Assembly: GCA_028622995.1 (NCBI GenBank)
Contig: JAJQJQ010000002.1
Span: 9,734,001-9,798,000, forward strand
Reading direction: 5' to 3'
Source of the DNA: Panagrolaimus kolymaensis
Lineage: Eukaryota; Nematoda; Chromadorea; Rhabditida; Panagrolaimidae
Length of the DNA: 64,000 bases
A model generated the notes under the pieces. The model was not told the DNA's origin. It did not search any database and was given only the letters and a program-made list of their open reading frames with translations. The translations under genes were made by a program, and so were the position numbers. Shown here one piece after another: positions 46,574-58,130 of the stretch. Each line of letters starts with the position of its first letter. Position 1 is the stretch's first letter.

Positions 46574-48104
46574 ATGGTATTCCACATTGGTTTTGCTCCT
46601 GGTCATGGCACTGCATATTTTGAAAATACCTCCATCAATGAAGTTTCAAGCGATATTAAAATTGATAAAGGTCCGACTCTTTTTATTTTCACATTTTTTT
46701 AAAAATTAACTAAAATTTTTTTAGTTTATTACTACGAAATGAATAAAGTTAAACAACTTTTCATTAATCTCAAATGCCAATTTCTTAAAATGGCCGGTAA
46801 AAACCCAACACAAGAAATCCTTGGTAATGCAGTCGTGTTTTTGGCCAAGTATGATTATGGCAGTGAAATAAGAAAAAAATTTATTGAAGCTGGAAAAAAT
46901 GTTGGATTTAAAAAGGTTGAAATTTTGGATTATGTTTCTGGATTATTTATTTATTCGATGGCCATTTGTGGAAAGCAATTGCCAGAAAATAGTGTAGTTT
47001 GGATTGTTGACAACGATAATATTTATGTTTGGCAAAAATCCAAATCTTCCAAAACTAGTCTCATTAAGGCATATCGGGAAAGCTGGTACACCGAAGAATT
47101 AATTCAAAAAATTCAAGATGAAACTGGTCTTGGATTGCCGGATTTAATTATTTTTTCCAGCCCTGTTAAAGATTACGTCAAATTTTTTTTCACCCTATAT
47201 CAAACTTTTTATTTCAAGGAACAATTCGATTTTGCTAAAGCAGCTTTTATTAAATCTAAAATCAATGCGGGTGATGCAAAATTTGTTCATTTTGACGCGG
47301 AAAATGTTTTGAATCGTAAAATTTCATTGAAAATTGGTGAAAGCAAAATCTTGTGTTTGAAAGAATTGACAACAAAATTGCCATATGAAAAAATATTGAA
47401 AGTCAAAAAGCCAAAGGATGCAGTAGTTTTAAAAGTTAGTTTCGGATTTTTAAAATATGTAGAGTATTGTGAAGAAAAAAAGTTATTTCTTTGGGGAAAA
47501 AGAAAATGCAAATGCAATTTTTTTTTTAATTTTTCGAATGCAAAAACTTTCATGCTTTTTGTCAAAGTAAATCGTTTGCAAAAAAGGTGCGAATTTAAAA
47601 GAAAAAATAAATTTCAGATCAAAGATTTTGAAAAAATTACTGAAATACCAATGTCAGATTCCAAATGGAGTTCGATTATTTTTCAAATAGATAAAAATGG
47701 AGTTTTTGAAAGCAAAGTTCAAAATTATAATATTATTCGTTTCACTGATAAAGAAATATTTGTTTATAATGTGGTAAGCCAAAGTAAGAATATTCTAAAT
47801 TTAAAAATATCAATGAGATTTACTCTAAATTATTGTTTTAGAAAGTTTGTCTTTTCCATCTGCTGTTGATTTTGGTAATTCGAAATTGGCCATTCTAATT
47901 ATTCTGGAAAAAGCAATCAAAAAATCTGCGATTTTTGGAAACATGGCAACATTTGTTTTGGCAGTTCCTTCGTCTTTGACTAATGAACACAGAAAAGTAT
48001 TTGTTGAAGCTGCAGAATCTATTGGTCATGAGGATATTAAAACTATGGATGAAGAATTGGCTTTATTATTAATGGATAAAAAATTCCTTGAAGTTAGAAT
48101 TTAA
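46574..48104 (+). CDS. Highly diverged Hsp70/actin-fold ATPase-like protein
   Basis: Three exons: MVFHIGFAPGHGTAYFENTS (46574), a long exon from 46726 with MNKVKQLFINLKCQFLKMAG, and a last exon with LSFPSAVDFGNSKLAILIIL. The last exon has FVLAVPSSLTNEHRKVFVEA and IGHEDIKTMDEELALLL. These match the Hsp70 pattern VPAxFxxxQRxAxxxA followed by a helix and INEPTAAA. The phosphate-binding GIDLGTT near the start is replaced by HIGFAPGHGT, so ATPase activity is doubtful. The substrate-binding domain is absent. Two stretches seem related (GNAVVFLAKYDYGSEIRKKF and FVLAVPSSLTNEHRKVF, each followed by a similar helix), hinting at internal duplication. The first donor (GTCCGA) is weak. It could also be a decaying gene. 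Confidence 0.6.
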
Positions 48105-48522
48105 GTTTGCGTTAAATTTTTTGTTTCAAAGTTTACTCAGTTTTTTTATAGTCATTTTTGAAAAGCAGCTCGTTAATTATCTAAACTTTTATTGTACTTT
48201 TTAAAGAACGTTTATCACTGTTTGTTTTACATATTGCATATGTGAAGGAACGCCATGATTAAACGTATCTTTTTTCCTTTCATTTAATGATTACTCGTAG
48301 AGACAAGAATGTAAGAAATTTTGACACATAAATCCAACAAAGTTTTTTGATATTTTCTTGTTTGTGGTAATACACTAACGAATAGTTTCATCAAAAAACA
48401 AAAATAAATATAACACAACTTTATTAAACAAATTTTATAAAAATACATATAAATTTGAATCACGTATAAGAAATCAGCAAAATTTGACCATATTTAAAAT
48501 GATTCATTAATCCATAAAAACA
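48105..48522. other. intergenic, no gene seen
   Basis: Spacer between the convergent Hsp70-like gene and zinc-finger paralogue A. It contains AATAAATATAACACAAC at about 48400, likely near a polyadenylation site. Nothing else was recognised. Confidence 0.35.
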
Positions 48523-49682
48523 TTATTCACCATGAATAATTTCACCCCATGCAAAGCTTGAATCAGGAGAACTTGCTGTTGGAGCATAAGAAGCATCTCT
48601 ATTTGACCAGGAAGAATAAGACGAAGTTGTAAGTGAACTATCTAAAAATATCATAGATAATCAATCCATTTCTGAAAAATAAAAACAAATTCTTACCTCC
48701 CGAGCTGGTGCTTACTGCAGTTTCTTCGCTTTCTTCACTTTGATTTCCTAAAATTAACAGCAATTAATAATTATTTATGAAGGAATTTCTTAATCAAACA
48801 TTGTTTATAAATAATTAAGCACATACCATTCTGATCATTTTGAGCTCCAGCAGGTCGAACATCCATACCTTCGTTGATGACATCTTTGTTAATTTTCGAA
48901 CTTCCGCTGATATTCATTCCATCCATTTGACCAGTAATTATTTCATCATTATCTTTGAGAAGAGGACTATTCAATTTCTTTGGCTTTTGAGCATTTTTCG
49001 GATCATTGTGTTTCGTATTATAAACAGGAACAACATCTTCTGTAGCATCATAACATTTTCCACCATAATGTTGTAAAAATAGTTTATCCCGGAATTCAAG
49101 CGGGTGCTTCTCTTTGATAACTAAAAATAAAATTTTGTAAAAATTATTTCAACCATGATGGCGTTTTTTTTCAAAAATTAATTCTACCTTTGCATCCAAT
49201 TTTGTGTCCAATTCGAGCTTCTTCGATACCAATTGCAAGACCTTCGAAGGGAACTTCAACCATATTTTTAACATTAAATATATGTTGACAGCTAAATGTG
49301 AGAATGAGCTTGTTATTTACATTTCAAAAGTTAAAAAACACTCACCTGTAACACATAAACCCATTATATCTTCGACGATATTCGACTCCATTAATGACCA
49401 AGATGAACATGCCTTGTCTATTTTTAAACACAAAAGGATCTGAAAAAAAGAAGAATTAATCATGGAAAAAATTCGAAGAAAAATTACAGCAAAAATTATT
49501 ATTATCAAAAAAAGGTATGTCAAATTTCAAAATAAATATTAAAAAAACCAACCATGCGAATATTCAGCGACATCTTTCTCAACAACCAAGCTCCTTACAG
49601 AGTCAGAATCACTTTCACTTTCAGCAACAATCATCTTTGGCAATTTCTTTTGAGAGTTTTTCATAATCTTTCGAGGAGGCAT
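48523..49682 (-). CDS. FLYWCH-like zinc-finger protein, paralogue A
   Basis: MPPRKIMKNSQKKLPKMIVA (49682) with a Ser/Asp stretch is followed by a spliced finger: FILVINGVEYRRRYNGFMCY, RCQHIFNVKN, then ARIGHKIGCK. The CxxC ... HxxxC arrangement after an aromatic-rich strand resembles FLYWCH fingers, which bind DNA in nematodes; the assignment is tentative. The rest is polar: HYGGKCYDATEDVVPVYNTK, LNSPLLKDNDEIITGQMDGM, a short EESEETAVSTSSGG exon, and SFAWGEIIHGE at the end. Paralogue B at 51058 lies head to head with it. The two share the middle exon almost word for word, while the finger exons have diverged. Confidence 0.7.
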
Positions 49683-49935
49683 AATTGATACAACCGAACG
49701 TTAACAGCAAAAGATGAAATTGAGAATAAGCACAATTTAATGAATAAGAGATTAACACACTGAAAGATTTTCGCGTTAAATTTGAAAAAAAATGAATAAA
49801 AGCAAACAACAAAAAAAGAAATTTGAATGAACAATAAAAAAGTTGCACGCAAGCGAATAGAAAAAATTTGGACAAATGGGATAAAATAATTTTTTAGAGG
49901 CAACACACAAAATTTAAATGTAAATTTTTGTGTTA

Positions 49936-50421
49936 AAAAAATAAATTCCAAAATTTCGTCAACAAAAGTGACGGATGTCCCTAAAAATGCCCGATTGTTT
50001 TTTTATTTTTCTTTCAAATAAAAATTTCATAAAATAAAAAAATAAAGCAAATCAATGCTTTCAAACTCAACAAAAATAAATTCCCAAAGTTCGCCACCAA
50101 AAGTGACGGATGTCCCTAAAAATGCCCGATTGTTTTTTTATTTTTCTTTCAAATAAAAATTTCATAAAATAAAAAAATAAAGCAAATCAATGCTTTCAAA
50201 CTCAACAAAAATAAATTCCCAAAGTTCGCCACCAAAAGTGACGGATGTCCCTAAAAATGCCCGATTGTTTTTTTATTTTTCTTTCAAATAAAAATTTCAT
50301 AAAATAAAAAAATAAAGCAAATCAATGCTTTCAAACTCAACAAAAATAAATTCCCAAAGTTCGCCACCAAAAGTGACGGATGTCCCTAAAAATGCCCGAT
50401 TGTTTTTTTATTTTTCTTTCA
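49936..50421. repeat. 135-bp minisatellite, about 3.6 copies
   Basis: The landmark GACGGATGTCCCTAAAAATG recurs at 49970, 50105, 50240 and 50375, exactly 135 bases apart. Copies 2-4 are virtually identical; the first has small differences (TTCGTCAACAAAA in place of TTCGCCACCAAAA). The last copy breaks off in the T-rich stretch at about 50421. It lies in the spacer between two divergent paralogues, and no open frame runs through it. Confidence 0.95.
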
Positions 50422-51057
50422 TAAATTCTTAATCTACAAGCAGGTGTATCTTTGGATTTTTTCCGGTCTTGCATCTTTCTAATTTTTTGGATTCTTCCTA
50501 ATTCTTAGATCTTTCTGATCTTCGCTTTCAAAAAACTCAACATTTTCTTTCTATTTTTTTCATTCATTTTTGTTTTTTTCCATTTTGTTTGTATTTATCT
50601 TCAAACCTCTCCCTATCTCTCAGGATCTCTCTTCGGTAGTTACCACTTATTTTTTATCTATCCTCTTATTTTTTACTTTAATTTGGTACCCAACATCAAT
50701 ATCATTTGACGCCGTCACTTTTCTATATTTTACTTTTTTAAAATTGATATTTATTTATCTCCTTTTTTATTTTTTTGCGACTCAACTCCATTTCATTTTT
50801 ATTCTGTAATCGTTTATCCCCTTCCAAAGTTTTAATAAACATTTGCAAAAATTTATTTTTTTTACTTTTTTTTTTTTTTGCAATATCTTATACCTCCCTT
50901 TTTATTTGTTATTTTTAAATTTTTAACTCCTTCGCGATTTTTTTTTTTTTTTTAACAACAAAAATACTTTTTTTCAGCGCTTTTTCATACTTTTGATACA
51001 GTTTATTTCTTTTCATTGCTTTCAACCTTTCTTCATTTTGCTTGTTTTTTGTTAACT
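50422..51057. other. T-rich upstream region of paralogue B
   Basis: Strongly T-biased sequence on the plus strand (many runs of T8-T15) leading to the paralogue B start. It is probably promoter and 5' untranslated DNA. No gene was seen. Confidence 0.4.
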
Positions 51058-52737
51058 ATGGTTGGTCGTAAAAACAAAAAAGTTTTATCATCAAGTGATT
51101 CATCAGATGAAAATATGCTCGAAGTTGATCCACGAAAAGGCTTGGTCATTGAAAATGGTTCAATTGTTAAATATTCACATGGTAATTTTTCATTTTTAAA
51201 TTCCTTTTCACTTATTTTTTTTCAAGCTTGTATATAATTTACTTATTTGTTTTTATTGTATTATTTCTTTCATTAAAAAACAATATGAATTATTTAACAA
51301 TTCCTTCTTTAAAAAACCAATTTATTTTCGTTATGCTTTCTTTGAAATAGTTGCCATTTTTATAAATATTTTTTTGCTGGGTTCAAAAATAAATTTTAAA
51401 ATTTTATATATTTTTAATGTTTTATATTAACATTTTTATATTAATAAGTTTTTACTTTGTAAAAATATTAAAATTAGAAAGTAGCTTTAATTCTTTTTAA
51501 ATTATCATTAATATTAATTAATTTTTTAGTACCTTTTTTGGACCTCTTTCTTGGTAACAAATTCGTTTTAATTGTTAATGGCTGGTTCTACAGATGGAGA
51601 AATAGTAGTAATCGAAAGTATTTTATTTGCCCTGGGTAAGTTATTTTTTTAGCTTTTAAAATTTTAACTAATTTATTTTGAAAACACTACTTTTTTTTTA
51701 TCAATTCATATCAAAAATTACTGTTAAAACATGGTTTTTATTTATATTTTATATTAATTATTTTAGGTGCAAACGTCCATTTCGGGCGGACTTTGGTATC
51801 AAACATTCCTTTAGAATTGTTGACATTGTTGCACCAGCTGGCAAAGGCCATCAAGTAGGCTGTAAAGGTAAGTTCTTTTTTTCATGAGTTTTAAATGATA
51901 TCATCCTCTTGTCTTTTTTTTTTGCCAAACACTTAACTGGTTAGCCTTAAAATCATATTTGTCAAAAAAATGGTTCATTTTTTTTAAACTTTTGTTCAGT
52001 ATGTATATATTAATCTTAGCGACATGAATGAAATTGTTCTATTATTTAATTTTCTTAATATGGCTACTAACATTTTATTTTACTTTTTTAATTTCCTCTT
52101 TGAATTTATTGCCTTTCTCTTCAACTTTCATGTTTTTTATTTTTAGCTACTGTTCCACTTGATCTTATCCCGGCTTATAATGACCGATTGTTAAAGTTGC
52201 TTGATGGAAGTTGTTATGATGCTACAGAAGATGTTGTTCATGTTTATAATACGAAACACAATGATCCGAAAAATGCTCAAAAGCCAAAGAAATTGAATAG
52301 TCCTCTTCTCAAAGATAATGATGAAATAATTACTGGTCAAATGGATGCTATGAATATTAGCGGAAGCTCAAAAATTAACAAAGATGTCAACAAAGAAGGT
52401 ATGGAAGTTCGACCTGATGGAGTACAAGATGATCAGAATGGTATGTGCTTCTCTTTTTCATCAACATTGTTTGATTAAGAAATTCCTTCATAAATAATTA
52501 CTAATTGCTGTTAATTTTAGGAATTGTTAGTGAAGAAAGCGAAGCAACTGCAGTAAGCACCAGCTCGGGAGGTAGGAATTTGGTTTTATTTACATATAAA
52601 TTGTTTAATCATTTAAATTTTTAGATGCTACACCTGAAACATCGACATATAGTTCATATTCATCACGTCATGGTATTCGTGGTCCTTTAGGCGATAATTC
52701 TGCCGTCACTGCTTGGGGTGAAATGTACTCTGATTAA
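51058..52737 (+). CDS. FLYWCH-like zinc-finger protein, paralogue B
   Basis: MVGRKNKKVLSSSDSSDENM begins exon 1, which ends KYSH. After a 350-base intron comes KFVLIVNGWFYRWRNSSNRK, YFICPG|CKRPF split by an intron, then GKGHQVGCK. This gives the CxxC ... HxxxC arrangement. The next exon has LDGSCYDATEDVVHVYNTKH and LNSPLLKDNDEIITGQMDAM, almost identical to paralogue A, then EESEATAVSTSSGG. The final exon (STYSSYSSRHGIRG ... AWGEMYSD) ends at 52737. Introns are longer than most in the window (up to 350 bases). A nuclear DNA-binding role is inferred from the finger only. Confidence 0.7.
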
Positions 52738-53059
52738 CTATTTTATCGTGAACTTCTCTTTTCAAATCATGCCGTTCTTCGTCAATTGATTCTTCAAAGT
52801 TATTTAATCGTTGGAAATGAATATGCTTTTAATTTGTTATGTATTGTAAAGGTATTTAGTTTTGTAAAACATCAATAAAGAATTTTTTAGTTATTTTGTC
52901 AAACTTGATTTTATGTAGTGGGAGAGAAAAGTTCGAAATGTCTGAATGATGAAATTATCACTTTATCATAGCTTTTTTTCTCTCGTGTTTCCTTCTTCTT
53001 CATGATAAACAAATAATTACTATTTAATATAAGTTGATTAAAGCACCAATTAATAGAAA
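52738..53059. other. intergenic, no gene seen
   Basis: Spacer between paralogue B and the duplicated ADP-ribosylglycohydrolase block. CATCAATAAAGAATT at about 52870 is a likely polyadenylation region. Confidence 0.4.
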
Positions 53060-54895
53060 GAAGTTTTTTTCAAGTTTATTTGATTATTTTAGTGCATTCG
53101 AAAGTCTCTCTTATTTGCTTGCTTTTTTGCTTGTTTCACAATTTTTGGTAACATTTATCCATTTTTTGGCGGGCTGTCCTCAAGTTGAATGTGTTTCTTC
53201 GCTCGAACCAACGTTAAAAATTCTTTCAAAAACTTTGATTCAATCAACCTTTTTTTTTCTTTAGATTTTTCAACATTTTTTTCACTTTGATTGAAGTTTA
53301 TCAATTCAACTTTACAACAACAACGACTTTGAAGAATAATGGAATCGTTCGACAATGAAATGAAGCGAATATATGGTTGCTTTTATGGTCAAGTGATTGG
53401 TGATGCATTAGGTGTAACATTTGAAGGTACTCGAGCAGCATTGGTTCAAGAAAGAATGGCATACGAAAAAAGAAAGAAATTGAATTCTGGAATAAATTAT
53501 GGTTATGTTTTATCTATGACTGGAAGTGATCCACCATTTATTAGTCCTGGACAAGTAAGTTTTCTTTGTTTCATATTGTGACTATTATTTGCTTATAAAA
53601 CTTGTTGTATGTATGATCTTTTTCTGTTTACTGATGATACTGAAATGGCTGTGTCTCTTGCTCGTTCCATCATTGCTATGAAAGGTTTCAATAATATTGA
53701 TGTTGCTTGTGCTTATGCTTTCTGGTTATGTGCAACGAAACCCAAAACGTCTGGTCGAACTACTCGTGCTGCTTTAAGATGTAATATCCTCAATGTACCA
53801 AGTATGTTTATCGTGATCGAATATATGAAAATTGATAATACAAGTAACTTTTTAGAGAAAACGCTGACATCAAATTGGCGCCATGAACTTTCTGATGAAC
53901 AAAAGTTTCAAATATTCAAAGAAATTACCAAAAATACAAGAGATAAGAATGGTCAAAGTTTAAGCAATGGATCGCTCATGAGAATATCACCAATGGCAAT
54001 TGCTTACAGAAATTTGAGTACAACAGAGTAAACTATTTTAACCTTTACTATTGCTATAATTAGATCAATCTTTGTGCGTTTCAGACTTCGAAAACTTGCT
54101 AAAGAAGATACATCAATAACTCATGGAAATCCAATTGTCGCTGATGCTGCTGCTACTTATATTGTTGCAATTGTTGCTTTAATCAAAGGAAAAACGAAAG
54201 AAGTATGTTTACTTAATGGTTGTATTGCTTGTGACTAAACTTGTTCAACTTTTAGGAAGCATTTCGAGAAGCGTATGATTCAGCTGAAACACCTTTAGTT
54301 CGTCAATATCTCGAAGATGCTGAAACTCGTCCAACACCTGTAAAACTTCAAACTCCAGATGCATTTAGCGGTGACTCAACGATGGGTGATGATCGATACA
54401 TGGGTTATGTTGGTGTATGTTCACTTTTCTTTCCAACCTTTTTTTTTATTCTCTTCGTTTCAGGTTGCATTCCAATCTGCTTTCTACGAATTAATCCGGG
54501 CCAAAACTTTTGCATCTGGTGTTGAAGATTCCATTGCTCGTGGTGGTGATACCGATACTAATGCTTGTATTGTTGGAGCATTGCTTGGTGCAAGATTTGG
54601 CGTGGATGCCATTCCAGGTGATTGGATTATAGCAGTGAGAAAAGCTGAACCATGTTTATACAGCCATGAAAATGTTCGAGCTGACTTGGATATGGATTTC
54701 CTTTCAATAAAAGATGTCGATACGATGATTCCTCAACTGGCAAATGTGACAACGACTTGAATGGAAACTGATGATGATTGATTTTGTTTACGATGTATTA
54801 TGTGTATTTTATTTATTACTTTTGTATTTTCATTTCATTGTATGTATTAATTGTTTTTATTTATAAATGTTTGTTTTATGTAAAATAAAAAGATT
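53060..54895 (+). repeat. Inverted duplication arm B (partner 3100-4950)
   Basis: Mirror copy of 3100-4950, with flanks included. Most differences are single substitutions. The main structural difference is at the end of intron 1, where arm A has a TTTTTTCAG acceptor and arm B is shorter and altered. Confidence 0.9.
53339..54760 (+). CDS. ADP-ribosylglycohydrolase, copy B, with damaged intron 1 acceptor
   Basis: The coding exons match copy A closely: YGCFYGQVIGDALGVTFEGT, FTDDTEMAVSLARSII, LRKLAKEDTSITHGN, and ARGGDTDTNACIVGALLGA. All metal-binding residues are kept. Differences include Tyr to Phe in VTxEGT and Asp to Gly in IPxDWI. In intron 1 the donor GTAAGT is normal, but the sequence before FTDDT reads GATCTTTTTCTG|TTTAC with no AG. 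The first AG downstream of the donor lies well inside exon 2 (ATGAAAGG). Without a rescue, splicing would skip or truncate the TDDT metal site. Exon 2 alone has an upstream start-like region (YDLF) but would lack GDALG. It may be a recent pseudogene or use an unusual acceptor. Confidence 0.8.
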
Positions 54896-56150
54896 GTGTG
54901 TTACATTTACCCGAAGTAAAATTGAGTTACTTTTTTGAGAAAATATGACTTTTATTGTGAATTTTTAGGCTACATTCCTTCTTCAAGAATGCAAGCAAAG
55001 CTTCAATTTAGTTTACTTCTTTGAAAACTCTTTCTGTTTCATCCTTTCACATAACTTATCGTGTCCATTTTTGCGTCCATACATTTTTTATCTCTCCTAT
55101 TTTTGAAGATTGCAGATAACATGTTGAAGATCAACCTACGAAAAGCTCAAGTTTTGATACGTGGATTTTGAACATCTTCGTTATTATTAAATATAGCTCC
55201 AGCCTTTTTTAAACCATTGCTCCTCCACCTTTTTTTTGCTTGTGCAATCCCAAGAAATGTGGGTCAAAACGACTTTTTTACAGTTTATCAAACATAAATT
55301 TTAACTAATACAAATCACTTGAAAAATTTTACTAATAATTATTCGAACTAATCAAAATTTTATAAAACGCATTTTGGAAATTATGGATAAAGAAATAAAA
55401 TGGAAATTTCTTAGGCATTTATAACAACAACAAAAAAATTTACAGCAATGGCGTCTAATTTTTTTATTGTTTACTTTTAGTTAATGCAAACCTTTTTTGG
55501 ATTTTTTACTCAAAAATATTTTAAGGATGTGTCAAACAAAAAATTAGAGGAGAGATACGCTAAAATTTTCAACTTTATTTTTGCGAAAAAATTGTTGAAC
55601 TTCTGCTGTTGTAGTTTCATATCACTTTTCCCAACAAAGCAACAAAAAGGGGGAGAAATTTGCATAAGTATTTTTTCTTTACTGCCGTTTACTTGGATTT
55701 CATCACTTTTTTAAATTTAATAATCTCAACTTTACTTACATTTTCACTTAAATCTCACAAAAACTAAACATATTATAAGATAGACCGGAGGTTTTTGAAT
55801 TTGAAATTTAAAAAAAATATTTCAAGCAAACTGTAACAAAAAAAATAAAAGGGGAACATAAACTTGTGCATTCGCATCGCCTGTGACTAAAATAACGAAA
55901 AATATTTTTTTTTAAATGATAAAAGTTTTTTTTGTAATTTCACCGCTCTGTTTTTTCCATATTGGTTTATTTATTTGAAATAAAAGTTTTGCGCTCGTTT
56001 TTTCGTTTTTGTTGTATATTTTGTTAGCATTTTTTTTTACAAATTCATTCCTAATTTTCAGGGTATATTCTTTTCTCTCTCGAGCTACTAAGGTAATTTG
56101 GAATCAAGTTTTTTTTATCGTCTCTAATTGGTACTTATAAATTTATAGAT
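54896..56150. other. intergenic, no gene seen
   Basis: About 1.25 kb of AT-rich DNA. Short chance reading frames occur, none with recognisable content. TTATAG just before the kinase ATG could serve as a cis or trans splice acceptor. Confidence 0.4.
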
Positions 56151-57966
56151 ATGGTAGAGACAAGAAAGCAGAGAAAGAAGCTTGAAGAACAAGAAAAAGT
56201 GAAACAGCAAAATTTTGCAGCTGGTGATGCTCAGGTTCTTAAAAAACCATCGAAGCTTTCGAAAGATATCAAAATAAATGAGAAATTTAGTGGTGAGTAT
56301 TTTTTATGTTTTTTGAAAAGTAAAGTTCCTTACAATTTTAGATAAACAAAAAAATGATCTTGCAACCAAAGCAATAGAGAATGTGGTCGATAAAGCTGGA
56401 AATAATGAATGGTAAGTTTATTTTATTTTCAATCATCAAAAAAAAAATAGAAATTTTAGTGGACAACCATCGATAATTAAAAAGTTTAATGATCTCACCG
56501 AACTCAATGAAATAAATGATAATTTTATAAAAAATGCTCGATGTAAAGAAGATAACATAGATGTATTTAATTCAAGTACAATATATCAATTGGAAGTAGG
56601 AAAAAAATTGGGATGTTCTATGTAAGTTTGTTATTTTATAATATTTTATTTTCATTTATCGCTTACTTTTATAGAACAAAGAGTGAATATCGTATTATAT
56701 GTAAAATTGGACATGGTGGTTTCTCTATTGTATGGCTGGTTTTTGATATTAAAAACAAGATTTTTAAAGCCGCTAAAGTACTCCTGGTAAATCATTGCAT
56801 TCCAAGAATAGAGCAAGAAGTAAGTTCTTTTTATTCATTCTAATTTTTTCTAAACGTGATTCTTTTAACTTTTTAGAATTACAACACTAAAATAACCATT
56901 CATAACATATTACTTTTATTATTATTTTTAGGCTCTTCTCAAAATTGGAGATCATCCAAATATTCTACGTTATTATGAGTCCTTCAAACTAATGTTTAAT
57001 GGTGGATTTTCTTACATGGTAATATATGAATCATTGGGTATGGATCTTAACAAGTTGTTAAAGCAGCATGGAGTATCTGTTCGCGTCATCAAACGATTAG
57101 CAAGTGATATGCTTAATGCTTTAAAAACCATCCATTCCAAAAAAATCAATATTGTTCATTCTGATATCAAACCTGACAATATCGCTCTCAGCATTTCTCA
57201 GAAAAGTATATATGGTCAAATTCAAAGTATTCTCAAATCTAAAAAATCTTTAAGTGCGTATAAGATGATAAACACAAAGTGCTCAGCTTTTGAGGATAAA
57301 GAAAAGAAGAAAGCAATATCTGAAAGTTTATCATCAATGACTCCATCAACTGAAGAACATGAAAGTTTGAGTTTTAAATTAATTGATTTTGGAAATGCAG
57401 TGGTAAGTCTTTTTATTGATAGATTTATATCTTTAATTTTACTTTATTTTATAGTGGACTGGAGAATGTGTTCAAACGGGTACTATTGGGTATCGTCCAC
57501 CAGAAAGCTGTTTTCAAGCAAGCTTAAAGTCTTCACATGACATTTGGTCACTTGGCGTTATAGTAAGTTTTAAATATTTTAAAAGTTGTTATTCATACAA
57601 TAAAAAAGTTTTTAGCTTTTTGAATGTTTCACTGGGAAGAAATTCTTTTCTTCTAACTTTACCATGAATGCTTTTGAAAGTGAAATAAATAGTTTGAAGA
57701 ATATCTTTGGTAAATTCCCTCGTCATTTATATCCAGGTGATCCATTTGGGCTCAAAAAGAAGTATACAGTACAAAATTATGATTCGGTCAAGCAAGAAGA
57801 AAGGACGAAAAAGAAACTCCAAAAGAAACTCAATTGTTGGAAAAGAACGAAAGAAGAAAGTGAAGAATTTTTGGATTTTTTGTTGCATCTTTTGAAAGTG
57901 GTTCCTAAAGAACGGTGGTCAGCTGAAGAATTGCTTTTTCATCCATGGCTGAACGATACTTTATAA
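56151..57966 (+). CDS. SRPK-like serine/threonine kinase
   Basis: MVETRKQRKKLEEQEKVKQQ begins a charged N-terminus of about 130 residues spread over three exons. The kinase follows: glycine loop KIGHGGFSIVWLVFDIKN, the Lys of AAKVLL, the catalytic loop INIVHSDIKPDNIALS, and metal loop KLIDFGNA. WTGECVQTGTIGYRPPE, HDIWSLGVI and RWSAEELLFHPWL follow. FSxVWL, HSDIKPDNI and GYRPPE fit the SRPK family, which phosphorylates SR splicing factors. HSD replaces HTD or HRD, leaving the catalytic Asp. The spacer between lobes (KSKKSLSAYKMINTK ...) is only about 70 residues, shorter than in typical SRPKs. Both ATP and catalytic residues are present, so an active kinase is likely. Confidence 0.85.
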
Positions 57967-58130
57967 AAATTGTGTTTATGTGAGTTTCCATTTTCAATCA
58001 AAATATGTGTTAGTTATTTGTGTAACAACAACAAAAAGTTATAAGAAAATGCGAATCTTTGATTTACTGCCACCATTTAGCCTTTGTAGCTTTGTGCCAA
58101 AATATTCGTTTTGCTGACTTTTTTTTACAT

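Noticed and set aside
49936..50421. CRISPR array
   Set aside because: The 135-base unit repeats as a whole with no unique spacers, and the genome is eukaryotic.
52740..53338. Separate gene in the flank of the second hydrolase
   Set aside because: The short frame there is also present, mutated, in the flank of the first copy, and is simply duplicated 5' flank.
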